Notes under the pieces: model-generated
What the model was told of the DNA's origin: nothing
What the model saw: only the letters and a program-made list of their open reading frames with translations
Databases searched by the model: none
Program-made: the position numbers and the translations under genes
Part shown: piece by piece, positions 1 to 6,472 of the stretch
How positions within the stretch are numbered: position 1 is the stretch's first letter
Layout of the letters: the number at the start of each line of letters is the position of its first letter
Source: JBHELQ01 sp046262995
Lineage (GTDB): Bacteria; Actinomycetota; Thermoleophilia; Solirubrobacterales; Thermoleophilaceae
NCBI GenBank assembly: GCA_046262995.1
Contig: JBHELQ010000112.1
Location: forward strand, 1 to 15,102
Direction: 5' to 3'
Length of the DNA: 15,102 nt

Positions 1-319
1 CGTAGCAGGCGTAGAGCCAGCGGGGCACACGCGCGCGGCCGACCGTGATCCCGGCGACTACTTCGTCCTGCTCCTCCTCTTCGGCCGGGGGCGCGGGCGG
101 CGCGGTCGCCAGCTGCCGCCTCGTCCTGACGAGGCGATCGAACGCGACCGCACCGACGATGAAGGCGACGGCAACGACCAGGACGATCACTGTCATACCG
201 GCGATCAGGTTCACCCCGGACAGGACGCCGCGGGCCTTCTGCGTCTGGTCGGGGGTCTGGCCGCATCCAGCGAGGAGGGCGAGCGGCATCGCCGCGACGA
301 GGAGGCGGATGCGTTTCAT
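1..319 (-). CDS. Lipoprotein with one membrane helix, cut by window edge (cta operon tail)
   Basis: The reading frame starts at the ATG at 319 and is still open after 106 codons at the window edge. It begins with a basic n-region (MKRIRLL), a hydrophobic stretch and a lipobox Leu-Ala-Gly-Cys at residues 16-19, so Cys19 is the predicted lipidated residue. A second hydrophobic helix covers about residues 37-60. A Pro/Glu-rich linker (71-87) follows, then VPRWLYACY, which looks like the entry to another membrane helix. It lies 49 bases after ctaB on the same strand, so it is probably the next gene of the oxidase operon. Inference: a Pro-Arg-Trp motif leading into a helix resembles the N-terminal part of CcoP-like membrane cytochromes c, but no heme motif is visible in the part seen. 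I see no good Shine-Dalgarno. I do not recognise the family, and the function is unassigned. Confidence 0.75.
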   Translation of the reverse strand, partial: MKRIRLLVAAMPLALLAGCGQTPDQTQKARGVLSGVNLIAGMTVIVLVVAVAFIVGAVAFDRLVRTRRQLATAPPAPPAEEEEQDEVVAGITVGRARVPRWLYACY

Positions 320-368
320 CGAGAGGGAAGCATGACAGGACGACCCGGAGCGCTCAACTCATTACGGC

Positions 369-1265
369 TCACCAGAAGAGCCGGTCTACGGCGATGGCGG
401 CGAACAGGAGGCCGAGATACGTCACCGAGTACTTGAAGAGGCCGAAGGCGGTCTGCGGGTCCGGACGAAGCCGCAGCTGCGCCGCGCGGTAGATGAAGCC
501 GACGCCGAGCGCTGCGGCTGACACGGCGTACAGCGCGCCGAGCCCGCCGACGGGCGAGAGGATGAGCGTTACGAAGACGAGGACGATCGCGTAGAGCAGG
601 ATCTGCTGCGTCGTCTCCGACTCGGTCCGGACGACGGGCATCATCGGGACTCCGGCCGCGGCGTAGTCGTCGCGATAGCGCATCGCAAGGGCCCAGAAGT
701 GGGGCGGGGTCCACAGGAAGATGATCATGAACATCACCCATGCGGGCGCACCGACGGTGCGAGTGACGGCGGCCCAACCGATAAGGACCGGCATCGCCCC
801 CGCTGCGCCGCCGATCACGATGTTCTGCGGCGTCGAGCGCTTGAGCCAGAGCGTGTAGACGAGCACGTAGCCGAGCAGGCCCGACATGGCTAGCACTGCG
901 GCCAGGGCGTTGACGGTGAGCGCCAGCAGCGCGAATGAGGCGCAGCCCAGCAGTACCCCGTAGACGATCGCCGCCTTGGGGCTGACCCGGCCGGAGGGGA
1001 CCGGTCGGTTCGCGGTGCGCTTCATCATCGCGTCGAGGTCGCGATCGAGCGCGTGGTTGATCGCTCCGGCCCCGCCCGCCGAGAGCGCGCCGCCCAGGCA
1101 CGTGAGCGCCACCAGGCCGAGCGACGGGCGCCCCGCGACGTACATCGTCGTCACGGTTGTGAAGAGCAGCAGCGACTGCACCTTGGGCTTCGTCATCTGG
1201 ATGTAGTCCGCGAGGACCGTGCGTCCCCGGGCGATCAGCGGCCGCGGATGGCTGTGCGCCTCCAT
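369..1265 (-). CDS. ctaB: Protoheme IX farnesyltransferase (heme O synthase)
   Basis: This UbiA-family integral membrane prenyltransferase transfers a farnesyl group to heme B, giving heme O, the precursor of the heme A used by the oxidase encoded upstream. The protein is 298 residues, the usual family length. The first Asp-rich motif is N70-x3-D74-x3-D78 followed by KRT and RPVPSG (82-92). The second conserved loop is WTPPHFWALAMRYRDDY (185-201) followed by AGVPMMPVV (204-212). About nine hydrophobic segments are visible. The chosen ATG at 1265 overlaps the ctaA stop codon (TGATG), indicating translational coupling. The same frame stays open far upstream, but that part is antisense-like shadow of ctaA and has no family resemblance, so the long fused frame is rejected. 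Confidence 0.96.
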   Translation of the reverse strand: MEAHSHPRPLIARGRTVLADYIQMTKPKVQSLLLFTTVTTMYVAGRPSLGLVALTCLGGALSAGGAGAINHALDRDLDAMMKRTANRPVPSGRVSPKAAIVYGVLLGCASFALLALTVNALAAVLAMSGLLGYVLVYTLWLKRSTPQNIVIGGAAGAMPVLIGWAAVTRTVGAPAWVMFMIIFLWTPPHFWALAMRYRDDYAAAGVPMMPVVRTESETTQQILLYAIVLVFVTLILSPVGGLGALYAVSAAALGVGFIYRAAQLRLRPDPQTAFGLFKYSVTYLGLLFAAIAVDRLFW

Positions 1266-2254
1266 CAGGCCGTCACCGCCTCTGGCGGCCGCCGCGCCGC
1301 TCGCGCGCCCGCCGGCTCGGGCACCCGGAAGAGCTGGAAGGTGAGTCCCGCGGCCGCGGCCCACAACAGCGTGCCGACTGCCAGGTGGGCCAGGATCAGA
1401 AGCTCGTACTCGGTCGCGAGCCAGACGTTCAGGGCGCCCAGGAGCACCTGGACCACCAGCAGCCCCACGACCGCGCCCGCCAGCCGGACGACCGCCCCGC
1501 TCGGCCGGCGCCGCAGCGCGACCGCGACCAGCGCTATCAGCAGCACGACGGCCAGGTACATGAACGTCCGGTGGACCAGGTGGATGTTCACGAGCCGGCT
1601 CTGGCCGAAGGGCAGGAAGCCGTCGTTGCAGGCCGGGAACTGGGTGCCGCAGGCGTGGTGGGCGCCCTCGGCCGCGTGGGCACGGCCGCGTCCGTCGGTG
1701 CCCGCCATGTAACCCCCGGCGACGATCGTGCAGAGTACGGCCGCCGAGGCGGCGACGGCGAGCGCGCGGAAGCCGGTGCCGGCGGGCGCGACGTCCGCCG
1801 ACGGCCGCGCGGCGCGCCACGCGTACAGCGCCAGGCCCAGCAGCAGCATGGCGATCCCGAGATGGGAGGCCACGAGCGTCTCGTTCAGGTCGTGCTCGAC
1901 CGTGGCGGCGCCGAGCAGCGCCTGGCCCACGATCAGCGCGGCGGCCGCCGTGGTCGTCCAGAGCAGCGCCCGGTGACTGCGGTAACGGCGCCAGGCCAGG
2001 AGCGCGAGCGTGAAGACCATCAGCGTCAGGGCGCCCGCCACGAGCCGGTGGCAGTACTCGATCACGGTGTTCAGGTCGAGTCCCGGCAGGACGTCGCCCG
2101 CGCACAGCGGCCAGCCCTTGAAGCCGCTGCCCGCGGGCCCGCAGCCGAGCCCGGAGTCGGACACCCTGACCACGCCGCCCAGCACGATCAGCAGGAAGGT
2201 CGCGGCGGCGGTCCCGAGCGCAAGCCGGCGGTACCCCGGCGAGGGGGCGGTCAC
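1265..2254 (-). CDS. ctaA: Heme A synthase (COX15/CtaA family)
   Basis: This membrane enzyme oxidises the C8 methyl of heme O to a formyl group, producing heme A. The protein is 329 residues with about eight membrane helices in two pseudo-symmetric halves. Conserved histidines fall where heme ligands are known in this family: H69 in EYCHR, H131 in VASHL, H228 in IHLVHR and H290 in LILAHL. E66 precedes H69 with the spacing of the essential Glu of Bacillus CtaA. Two extracytoplasmic loops each carry a cysteine pair: C38/C51 in the first half and C202/C209 in the second. The start chosen is the GTG at 2254, whose GTGA overlaps the ctaD stop; an upstream start at 2401 would lie deep in ctaD. It is coupled on its other side to ctaB by TGATG. 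Confidence 0.94.
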   Translation of the reverse strand: MTAPSPGYRRLALGTAAATFLLIVLGGVVRVSDSGLGCGPAGSGFKGWPLCAGDVLPGLDLNTVIEYCHRLVAGALTLMVFTLALLAWRRYRSHRALLWTTTAAAALIVGQALLGAATVEHDLNETLVASHLGIAMLLLGLALYAWRAARPSADVAPAGTGFRALAVAASAAVLCTIVAGGYMAGTDGRGRAHAAEGAHHACGTQFPACNDGFLPFGQSRLVNIHLVHRTFMYLAVVLLIALVAVALRRRPSGAVVRLAGAVVGLLVVQVLLGALNVWLATEYELLILAHLAVGTLLWAAAAGLTFQLFRVPEPAGARAARRPPEAVTA

Positions 2255-3963
2255 GTGCCCGAGGCCACCGGCTGGGCCACCGAGCCGGCCGGTCGTGCCG
2301 CGGCCTCGGCCTCGCGCCGGATGTCCTTCATCGGCTCGACGCTGCGGACGCGCGGAACGATGTCGAAGTTGTTCTCTGGCGGGGGCGACGGCGTGAACCA
2401 CTCGAGCGTGTTCCCGCGCCAGGGATCGTTGCCCGCCCGCCGCCCCGCCTTGAGGCTGTAGAGCACGTTAACGAGCGTGATGAGGACGCCGAGGCCGAGG
2501 ATGAAGGAGCCGATCGTCGAGACCATGTTGTAGCCGCTCCAGCCGGCCCCGGCCGGGTAGTCGTAGATGCGGCGCGGCATGCCCGAGAGGCCCATCGAGT
2601 GCTGGATCAGGAAGGTCACGTTGAAGCCGATGAACATCAGCCAGAACGAGGCCTTGCCGAGCGCCTCCGACATCAGCCGGCCGCTCATCTTCGGGAACCA
2701 GTAGTAGAGCCCGGCGAAGATCGCGAACACGGTGCCGCCGAAGAGGACGTAGTGCAGGTGGGCGACCACGAAGTAGGTGTCGGTGAGCTGCCAGTCGACG
2801 GGGAAGATGGCCAGGATGACGCCCGAGATCCCGCCGATCACGAACTGGGCGGGCAGGGCGACGGCGAACAGCAGGGCGGTCTGGAACCAGATCTGGCCCC
2901 GCCAGAGCGTGGCTATCCAGTTGAAGATCTTGATCCCCGTCGGCACCGCGATCGCGAACGAGCTCAGCATGAAGAAGGCCAGCACGACGGTCGGCGTCGG
3001 CGTGGCGAACATGTGGTGGGCCCACACGAGCATGCCGAGGAACGCGATCGCCACGGTGGACGCGGCGATGGCCTTGTAGCCGAAGATCGGCTTGCGAGCG
3101 AACACCGGCAGCACCTCCGAGACGATGCCGAATCCCGGCAGGGCCATGATGTAGACCTCGGGGTGCCCGAAGAACCAGAACAGGTGCTGCCACAGCATCG
3201 GGTCGCCACCGCCGGTCGGATCGAAGAAGCTCGTGCCGAAGTGGCGGTCGGTGAGCAGCATGGTCGCCGCCGCGGCGACGCAGGGCAGCGCGAGGATCAG
3301 CAGGTAGCTGTAGATCAGGATCGTCCAGACGAACAGCGGCAGCCGGCCCCAGCTCATGCCGCGGGCGCGCATGTTGTGGATCGTCGCCGTGAAGTTGATC
3401 GCGCCGAGCAGCGACGAGAGGCCCGTCAGGTGGATCAGGAAGATCCAGGCGTCCACCCCGCCGCTGCCCGAGAAGGTGTCGTCCGAAAGCGGCGTGTACA
3501 TCGTCCAGCCGGCCTGCGGGGGGTTGAAGAAGACAGCCGCGTAGAAGGCGATCCCGCCGAACAGCAGCAGCCAGAAGGAGAGCGCGTTCAGCCTCGGGAA
3601 GGCCATGTCGCGCGCACCGATCATGAGCGGCACCAGGTAGTTGCCGAAGCCCGCCAGGACCGGCACCACGAACAGGAAGATCATCGTGGTGCCGTGCATG
3701 GTCACGAGCCCGTTGTAGGTCTCGGGGGTGACCAGGGTGTTGTCGGGGCGGGCCAGCTGGAGGCGCATCACGAGCGCCTCGGCGCCGCCGATCACGAAGA
3801 AGATGAAGGTCGCGTATAGGTAGAGCAGGCCGATCTTCTTGTGGTCAGTCGTGGTGAGCCACTCGAGCCACCCGCGGGGCCGCTGCCTGAGCCCCTGCAG
3901 CACGATCTCCGGCCGCGCGATCCCGCCGGCTTGCCGCCTCGCCGCTATCTCCGGTGTCGCCAC
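2251..3963 (-). CDS. ctaD: Cytochrome c oxidase subunit I (aa3-type)
   Basis: This is the catalytic heme-copper subunit that reduces oxygen to water and pumps protons. It has 570 residues and about twelve membrane helices. Ligands visible by motif are H90 (MHG) and H404 for low-spin heme a, H402 for heme a3, and H267, H316 and H317 for CuB. Y271 in GHPEVY is the residue expected to be cross-linked to H267. E269 in the same motif and D119/N108 (D-channel) and T342/K345 in PTGIK (K-channel) mark an A1-type pump. A soluble N-terminal segment precedes TTTDHKKIG (37-45). The C-terminal 70 residues (WRGNTLEWFTPSPPPENNF onward) match the usual actinobacterial/Gram-positive tail. The start is the GTG at 3963, with AGGAG seven bases upstream overlapping the ctaC stop. 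Confidence 0.98.
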   Translation of the reverse strand: MATPEIAARRQAGGIARPEIVLQGLRQRPRGWLEWLTTTDHKKIGLLYLYATFIFFVIGGAEALVMRLQLARPDNTLVTPETYNGLVTMHGTTMIFLFVVPVLAGFGNYLVPLMIGARDMAFPRLNALSFWLLLFGGIAFYAAVFFNPPQAGWTMYTPLSDDTFSGSGGVDAWIFLIHLTGLSSLLGAINFTATIHNMRARGMSWGRLPLFVWTILIYSYLLILALPCVAAAATMLLTDRHFGTSFFDPTGGGDPMLWQHLFWFFGHPEVYIMALPGFGIVSEVLPVFARKPIFGYKAIAASTVAIAFLGMLVWAHHMFATPTPTVVLAFFMLSSFAIAVPTGIKIFNWIATLWRGQIWFQTALLFAVALPAQFVIGGISGVILAIFPVDWQLTDTYFVVAHLHYVLFGGTVFAIFAGLYYWFPKMSGRLMSEALGKASFWLMFIGFNVTFLIQHSMGLSGMPRRIYDYPAGAGWSGYNMVSTIGSFILGLGVLITLVNVLYSLKAGRRAGNDPWRGNTLEWFTPSPPPENNFDIVPRVRSVEPMKDIRREAEAAARPAGSVAQPVASGT

Positions 3964-3970
3964 TCGAGCT

Positions 3971-3975
3971 CTCCT
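3971..3975 (-). promoter_or_regulatory. Ribosome binding site of ctaD
   Basis: AGGAG on the minus strand lies seven bases before the ctaD GTG at 3963. Its first two bases are the last two of the ctaC TAG stop codon. It fixes the ctaD start and is one of the few strong Shine-Dalgarno sequences in the window; like that of trxB, it is internal to an operon. Confidence 0.8.
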
Positions 3976-4879
3976 AGTCCACCTGTCCGCTCTTCAGCCG
4001 CTGCTCCCGCTGCCTGGAGACTGCCTTCTGCGAGGCCTGGATGTCGTTTCGCTGGCGCCGCGCCCAGGCGTCGAACTGCGAGGGCGGGACCGCCCTGACC
4101 CGCGCGCGCATGTCCGCGTGGTTGATCCCGCACAGCTCCGCGCACTGCCCACCGTAGATCCCCGGCTTGTCGATCTTGAACCAGGTGTGGTTCACGTGGC
4201 CCGGGATGGCGTCGGCCTTGCCGCCGAGCTTGGGGATCCACCAGGAGTGCGCCACGTCGGAGGAGGTGATGTCGAGCGTCACGGTCGTGTTCGTCGGCAC
4301 GACCATCTCGTAGTAGGTGAACACCTGCCCGCCGCCGGGATAGACGTAGCGCCAGATGTACTGTTGCCCGTTGACCTTGACGTTCAGCGTCGGCCCGCCG
4401 TCCTTCGGGGGGGTCGCCTGGTCCACGGAGGCGAGCTGGTTCCGCTCCTGGGCCAGCCCGCCCGGTCCCGACGCCGCCGGGTCCTCGATGTTGTTCAGGT
4501 ACACGAAGGTGATCACGGTCAGCACCACCAGGATCAGGGCCGCCCCGACGGTCCAGCCCAGCTCCAGCGGCACGTTTCCGCGGATCTGGGCCGCCTCGCC
4601 GCCTCGCCTGGCGCGGTGCTTCACGAGCGACCAGATCAGCGTCCCCTCCACGACCAGGAAGACCACGATCGCGATGTAGAGCGCGATCTTGTAGAGGGCG
4701 TCGATGTCGTCGGCGTTCGGCGACCCGCCCGACTCCGGAGTGATGGCGTCCCCGAGCGCGACCGGCGCCAGCGCCAGCAGCACGAAAAGCGCCGCGGCGA
4801 GCGCGGTTAGGAGCAGGCGGCGATTGCAGGGCCGGGGCAAGGCGGCGGGATCATATCCGCGCCCTACGGGGCGCTCCAC
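3974..4879 (-). CDS. ctaC: Cytochrome c oxidase subunit II (CuA subunit)
   Basis: This subunit accepts electrons from cytochrome c at the binuclear CuA centre and passes them to subunit I. From the outermost GTG (4879) it has 301 residues: a signal sequence (about 20-43, ending VALGD), two membrane helices (about 63-86 and 107-128), and a cupredoxin domain. CuA ligands are H211 in AHSWW and C246, E248, C250, H254 and M257 in CAELCGINHADM. The aromatic patch YIWRYVYP (174-181) sits where the electron entry tryptophan lies in the family. The start is uncertain. The GTG has no Shine-Dalgarno; a TTG at 4840 (codon 14) gives a compact signal peptide and lies nine bases after a TATGAT box, so it is a serious alternative. 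ctaD follows after ten bases. Confidence 0.95.
   Translation of the reverse strand: MERPVGRGYDPAALPRPCNRRLLLTALAAALFVLLALAPVALGDAITPESGGSPNADDIDALYKIALYIAIVVFLVVEGTLIWSLVKHRARRGGEAAQIRGNVPLELGWTVGAALILVVLTVITFVYLNNIEDPAASGPGGLAQERNQLASVDQATPPKDGGPTLNVKVNGQQYIWRYVYPGGGQVFTYYEMVVPTNTTVTLDITSSDVAHSWWIPKLGGKADAIPGHVNHTWFKIDKPGIYGGQCAELCGINHADMRARVRAVPPSQFDAWARRQRNDIQASQKAVSRQREQRLKSGQVD
4850..4855 (-). promoter_or_regulatory. Candidate -10 box for the cta operon
   Basis: TATGAT on the minus strand is close to the TATAAT consensus and stands out in this GC-rich setting. It lies nine bases before an in-frame TTG at 4840, so it would give a transcript starting almost at that codon and would rule out the GTG at 4879 as the start for that transcript. 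No clear -35 is visible. If it is not real, the cta genes are read from the crotonase promoter or another upstream site. Confidence 0.4.
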
Positions 4880-4924
4880 TTCGTAACGGATGCCGCTCTC
4901 GGCCGGGCTCCCGGGCGGCCCGCG

Positions 4925-5716
4925 CTAGGCGCCCTGGAAGGCGGCGTCGCGCTTCTCGACGAAGGCCGCCACGCCCTCGGTGAAGTCCTCCGTGCGCGCC
5001 AGCTCGTGCTGAAGCTCGGCCTCCAGGTCGAGCTGGCCGTCCATGTCCGGGTAGAGCATCCGGTTCAGGGCCTTCTTCGACGACGCATAGGAGCGGGTCG
5101 GGCCGCCGGCGAGCTTGCCGACCAGCGCCTCCGCCTCCTCACGCAGGCGGTCGTCCGGGTGCACGTAGTTCACGAGGCCCCAGTCGAGCGCCTTGTCCGC
5201 CGGCACCCGCTCACCCAGCAGCGCCATCTGGAACGCCCGCGCCTTGCCGACCGCGGCCGGCACGAACAGCGTCGAGCCGCCGTCGGGCATCAGCCCCACG
5301 TTCACGAACGCGAGGCCGAAGTAGGCCGACTCGGCGGCCAGCACGAGATCGCAGGCGAAGGCCAGCGAAGCCCCGATCCCGACTGCCGGCCCGTTCACGG
5401 CGGCCACCACCGGCTTCTCGAGCAGCCGCACCCCGCGGATCACGGGGTGGTAGATCCCGTGGAGCTCCTTGCGAACGTCGGGCCTGCCGTCGTCGGCCGG
5501 ATCGAAGCCCTCCTTCAGGTCCGCCCCGGACGAGAAGCCCCGGCCGGCCCCCGTGACCAGCACGGCCCGAACGGAGGCATCCGCGGCCTCGTTCTCGACC
5601 ACGCGCTTCAGCTCCTCGCCGAACTGCGCCGTCCATGCGTTAAGCGACTGCGGGCGGTTCAGCGTCAGGCGGCCGACCCCCTCGGACTGCTCCCAGATCA
5701 CTGTCTCGTAGCTCAT
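4925..5716 (-). CDS. Enoyl-CoA hydratase/isomerase family protein, PaaG-like
   Basis: This 263-residue soluble crotonase-fold protein has the full family length. The oxyanion-hole regions are visible as FSSGADLKEGF (61-71) and GPAVGIGASLAFACD (109-123). The two glutamates of classical enoyl-CoA hydratases are replaced: the 'CE' position is Ser116 and the 'QPE' position is Phe136. Instead there is GLMPDGGS (141-148) with Asp145, the arrangement of PaaG-type ring-epoxide or double-bond isomerases, where this Asp is catalytic. So an acyl-CoA isomerase is more likely than a hydratase; the substrate is unknown. No other aromatic-CoA pathway gene is nearby. It ends 45 bases before ctaC and may share its transcript. 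The ATG at 5716 has a TAGGCT box six bases upstream and no Shine-Dalgarno. Confidence 0.88.
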   Translation of the reverse strand: MSYETVIWEQSEGVGRLTLNRPQSLNAWTAQFGEELKRVVENEAADASVRAVLVTGAGRGFSSGADLKEGFDPADDGRPDVRKELHGIYHPVIRGVRLLEKPVVAAVNGPAVGIGASLAFACDLVLAAESAYFGLAFVNVGLMPDGGSTLFVPAAVGKARAFQMALLGERVPADKALDWGLVNYVHPDDRLREEAEALVGKLAGGPTRSYASSKKALNRMLYPDMDGQLDLEAELQHELARTEDFTEGVAAFVEKRDAAFQGA

Positions 5717-5722
5717 GCGCTG

Positions 5723-5728
5723 AGCCTA
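5723..5728 (-). promoter_or_regulatory. Candidate -10 box, crotonase gene (leaderless)
   Basis: TAGGCT on the minus strand ends six bases before the ATG at 5716. This places the predicted transcript start at or next to the start codon. It shares the TA at 5727-5728 with the oppositely oriented TATCCT of the divergent gene. No -35 match is visible. Confidence 0.42.
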
Positions 5729-5732
5729 TCCT
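5727..5732 (+). promoter_or_regulatory. Candidate -10 box, UlaG-like gene (leaderless)
   Basis: TATCCT on the plus strand is followed by seven bases and then the GTG at 5740, the geometry of a leaderless transcript in actinobacteria. There is no Shine-Dalgarno and no clear -35. It overlaps by two bases the -10 box reading the other way. Confidence 0.45.
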
Positions 5733-5739
5733 GCCGCTC

Positions 5740-6390
5740 GTGCTGCTCGACGCGCTGGACTGGCTTGGCCACGCCGGCTTCCGGATTAAGACCCGCGCCG
5801 GCGTCGTGTACATCGATCCCTACCGGGTGGCCGCGGACGTCCCGAAGGCCGACCTGATCCTGGTCACGCACGGCCACTACGACCACTTCTCTCCCCAGGA
5901 CCTGGAGCGGCTCTCGCACGAGCGGACCTGGCTCGTGGCACCCGCCGCCGTTGCAGAGCGGGCAGCCGGCAGGGTGCTGTCGATAGCCGCGGGGGAGGTG
6001 GTCGAGGACGAGCTCGTCCGCGGCGTCGAGATCCGCGCGGTGGCCGCATACAACACCTCCAAGCGGGACCCCGAGGGCAACGTCTTCCACCCGCGCGACG
6101 CCGGCGGGGTCGGCTTCGAGCTGAACGTGCGTGGCGAGCGGCTCTACCACGCGGGCGACACCGACGTGATCCCCGAGATGGACGACGTGATCGGCGTCGA
6201 CGTCGCGCTGCTGCCCGTGAGCGGCACCTACGTGATGACGGCAGACGAGGCGGCGGAGGCCGCCCGGCGGATCCAGCCGCGGGTGGCCGTGCCGATGCAC
6301 TGGGGCGAGCACATCGGGACCTACGAGGACGCGACGGCGTTCGCGGAGCGGTCCCCGGTGGAGGTGCACATCCTCGAGCCGGTGGCCTGA
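5740..6390 (+). CDS. Metal-dependent hydrolase, metallo-beta-lactamase fold (UlaG-like)
   Basis: This 216-residue protein is a compact metallo-beta-lactamase-fold hydrolase, cytoplasmic as no signal peptide is seen. Metal-binding motifs in order are LGHAGF (9-14), THGHYDHFS (43-51) with H44, H46, D48 and H49, AGDTD (138-142) with D140, and PMHWGEH (185-191) with H187. The layout resembles the UlaG/UPF0173 group, whose members hydrolyse phosphoesters, lactones or have no known substrate; the substrate cannot be read from the sequence. It is transcribed away from the crotonase gene across only 23 bases, and converges on the MFS gene. The GTG at 5740 is chosen because the conserved domain begins almost at once and a TANNNT box precedes it by seven bases. 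Confidence 0.9.
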   Translation: MLLDALDWLGHAGFRIKTRAGVVYIDPYRVAADVPKADLILVTHGHYDHFSPQDLERLSHERTWLVAPAAVAERAAGRVLSIAAGEVVEDELVRGVEIRAVAAYNTSKRDPEGNVFHPRDAGGVGFELNVRGERLYHAGDTDVIPEMDDVIGVDVALLPVSGTYVMTADEAAEAARRIQPRVAVPMHWGEHIGTYEDATAFAERSPVEVHILEPVA

Positions 6391-6400
6391 CCGTGAGTGC

Positions 6401-6468
6401 GCGCCGGGGGGTTGGGCTGATTTCGACGCATATAGGGACGAAACCCGCCCAACCCCCTTGGGGGCGCC
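6401..6468. terminator. Two-tier hairpin between convergent genes, probable bidirectional terminator
   Basis: GGGGGTTGGGC (6407-6417) pairs perfectly with GCCCAACCCCC (6447-6457). Inside the loop, TTTCG (6421-6425) pairs with CGAAA (6439-6443), giving a second tier with a 13-base apical loop. Outside, GCGCC (6401-6405) can pair with GGCGC (6463-6467), and CCCCC TT GGGGG (6453-6464) is a competing short hairpin. It occupies nearly all of the 82 bases between the UlaG-like and MFS stop codons. There is no run of T on either side, so if it terminates transcription it is not a classical U-tract terminator. Confidence 0.6.
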
Positions 6469-6472
6469 GGCG

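Noticed and set aside
45..335. A 96-codon plus-strand frame at the left end
   Set aside because: Ser/Thr/Arg-rich translation without motifs, antisense to a frame with a good lipobox and membrane helix.
1266..2105. A 578-codon open frame that would fuse a long N-terminal region to CtaB
   Set aside because: The upstream part lies entirely within ctaA on the same strand, is Arg/Gly/Pro-rich with no family features, and the ATG at 1265 coupled to the ctaA stop gives a normal-length CtaB.
2599..3819. A 406-codon plus-strand frame opposite ctaD
   Set aside because: It mirrors third-position bias of ctaD and is an Arg/Glu/His/Gln-rich sequence without hydrophobic core or motif.
4896..4920. GC-rich inverted repeat between the crotonase gene and ctaC as a terminator
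   Set aside because: The best stem (CCGGG CT CCCGG) has a two-base loop and no T-run; it looks like chance in GC-rich DNA.
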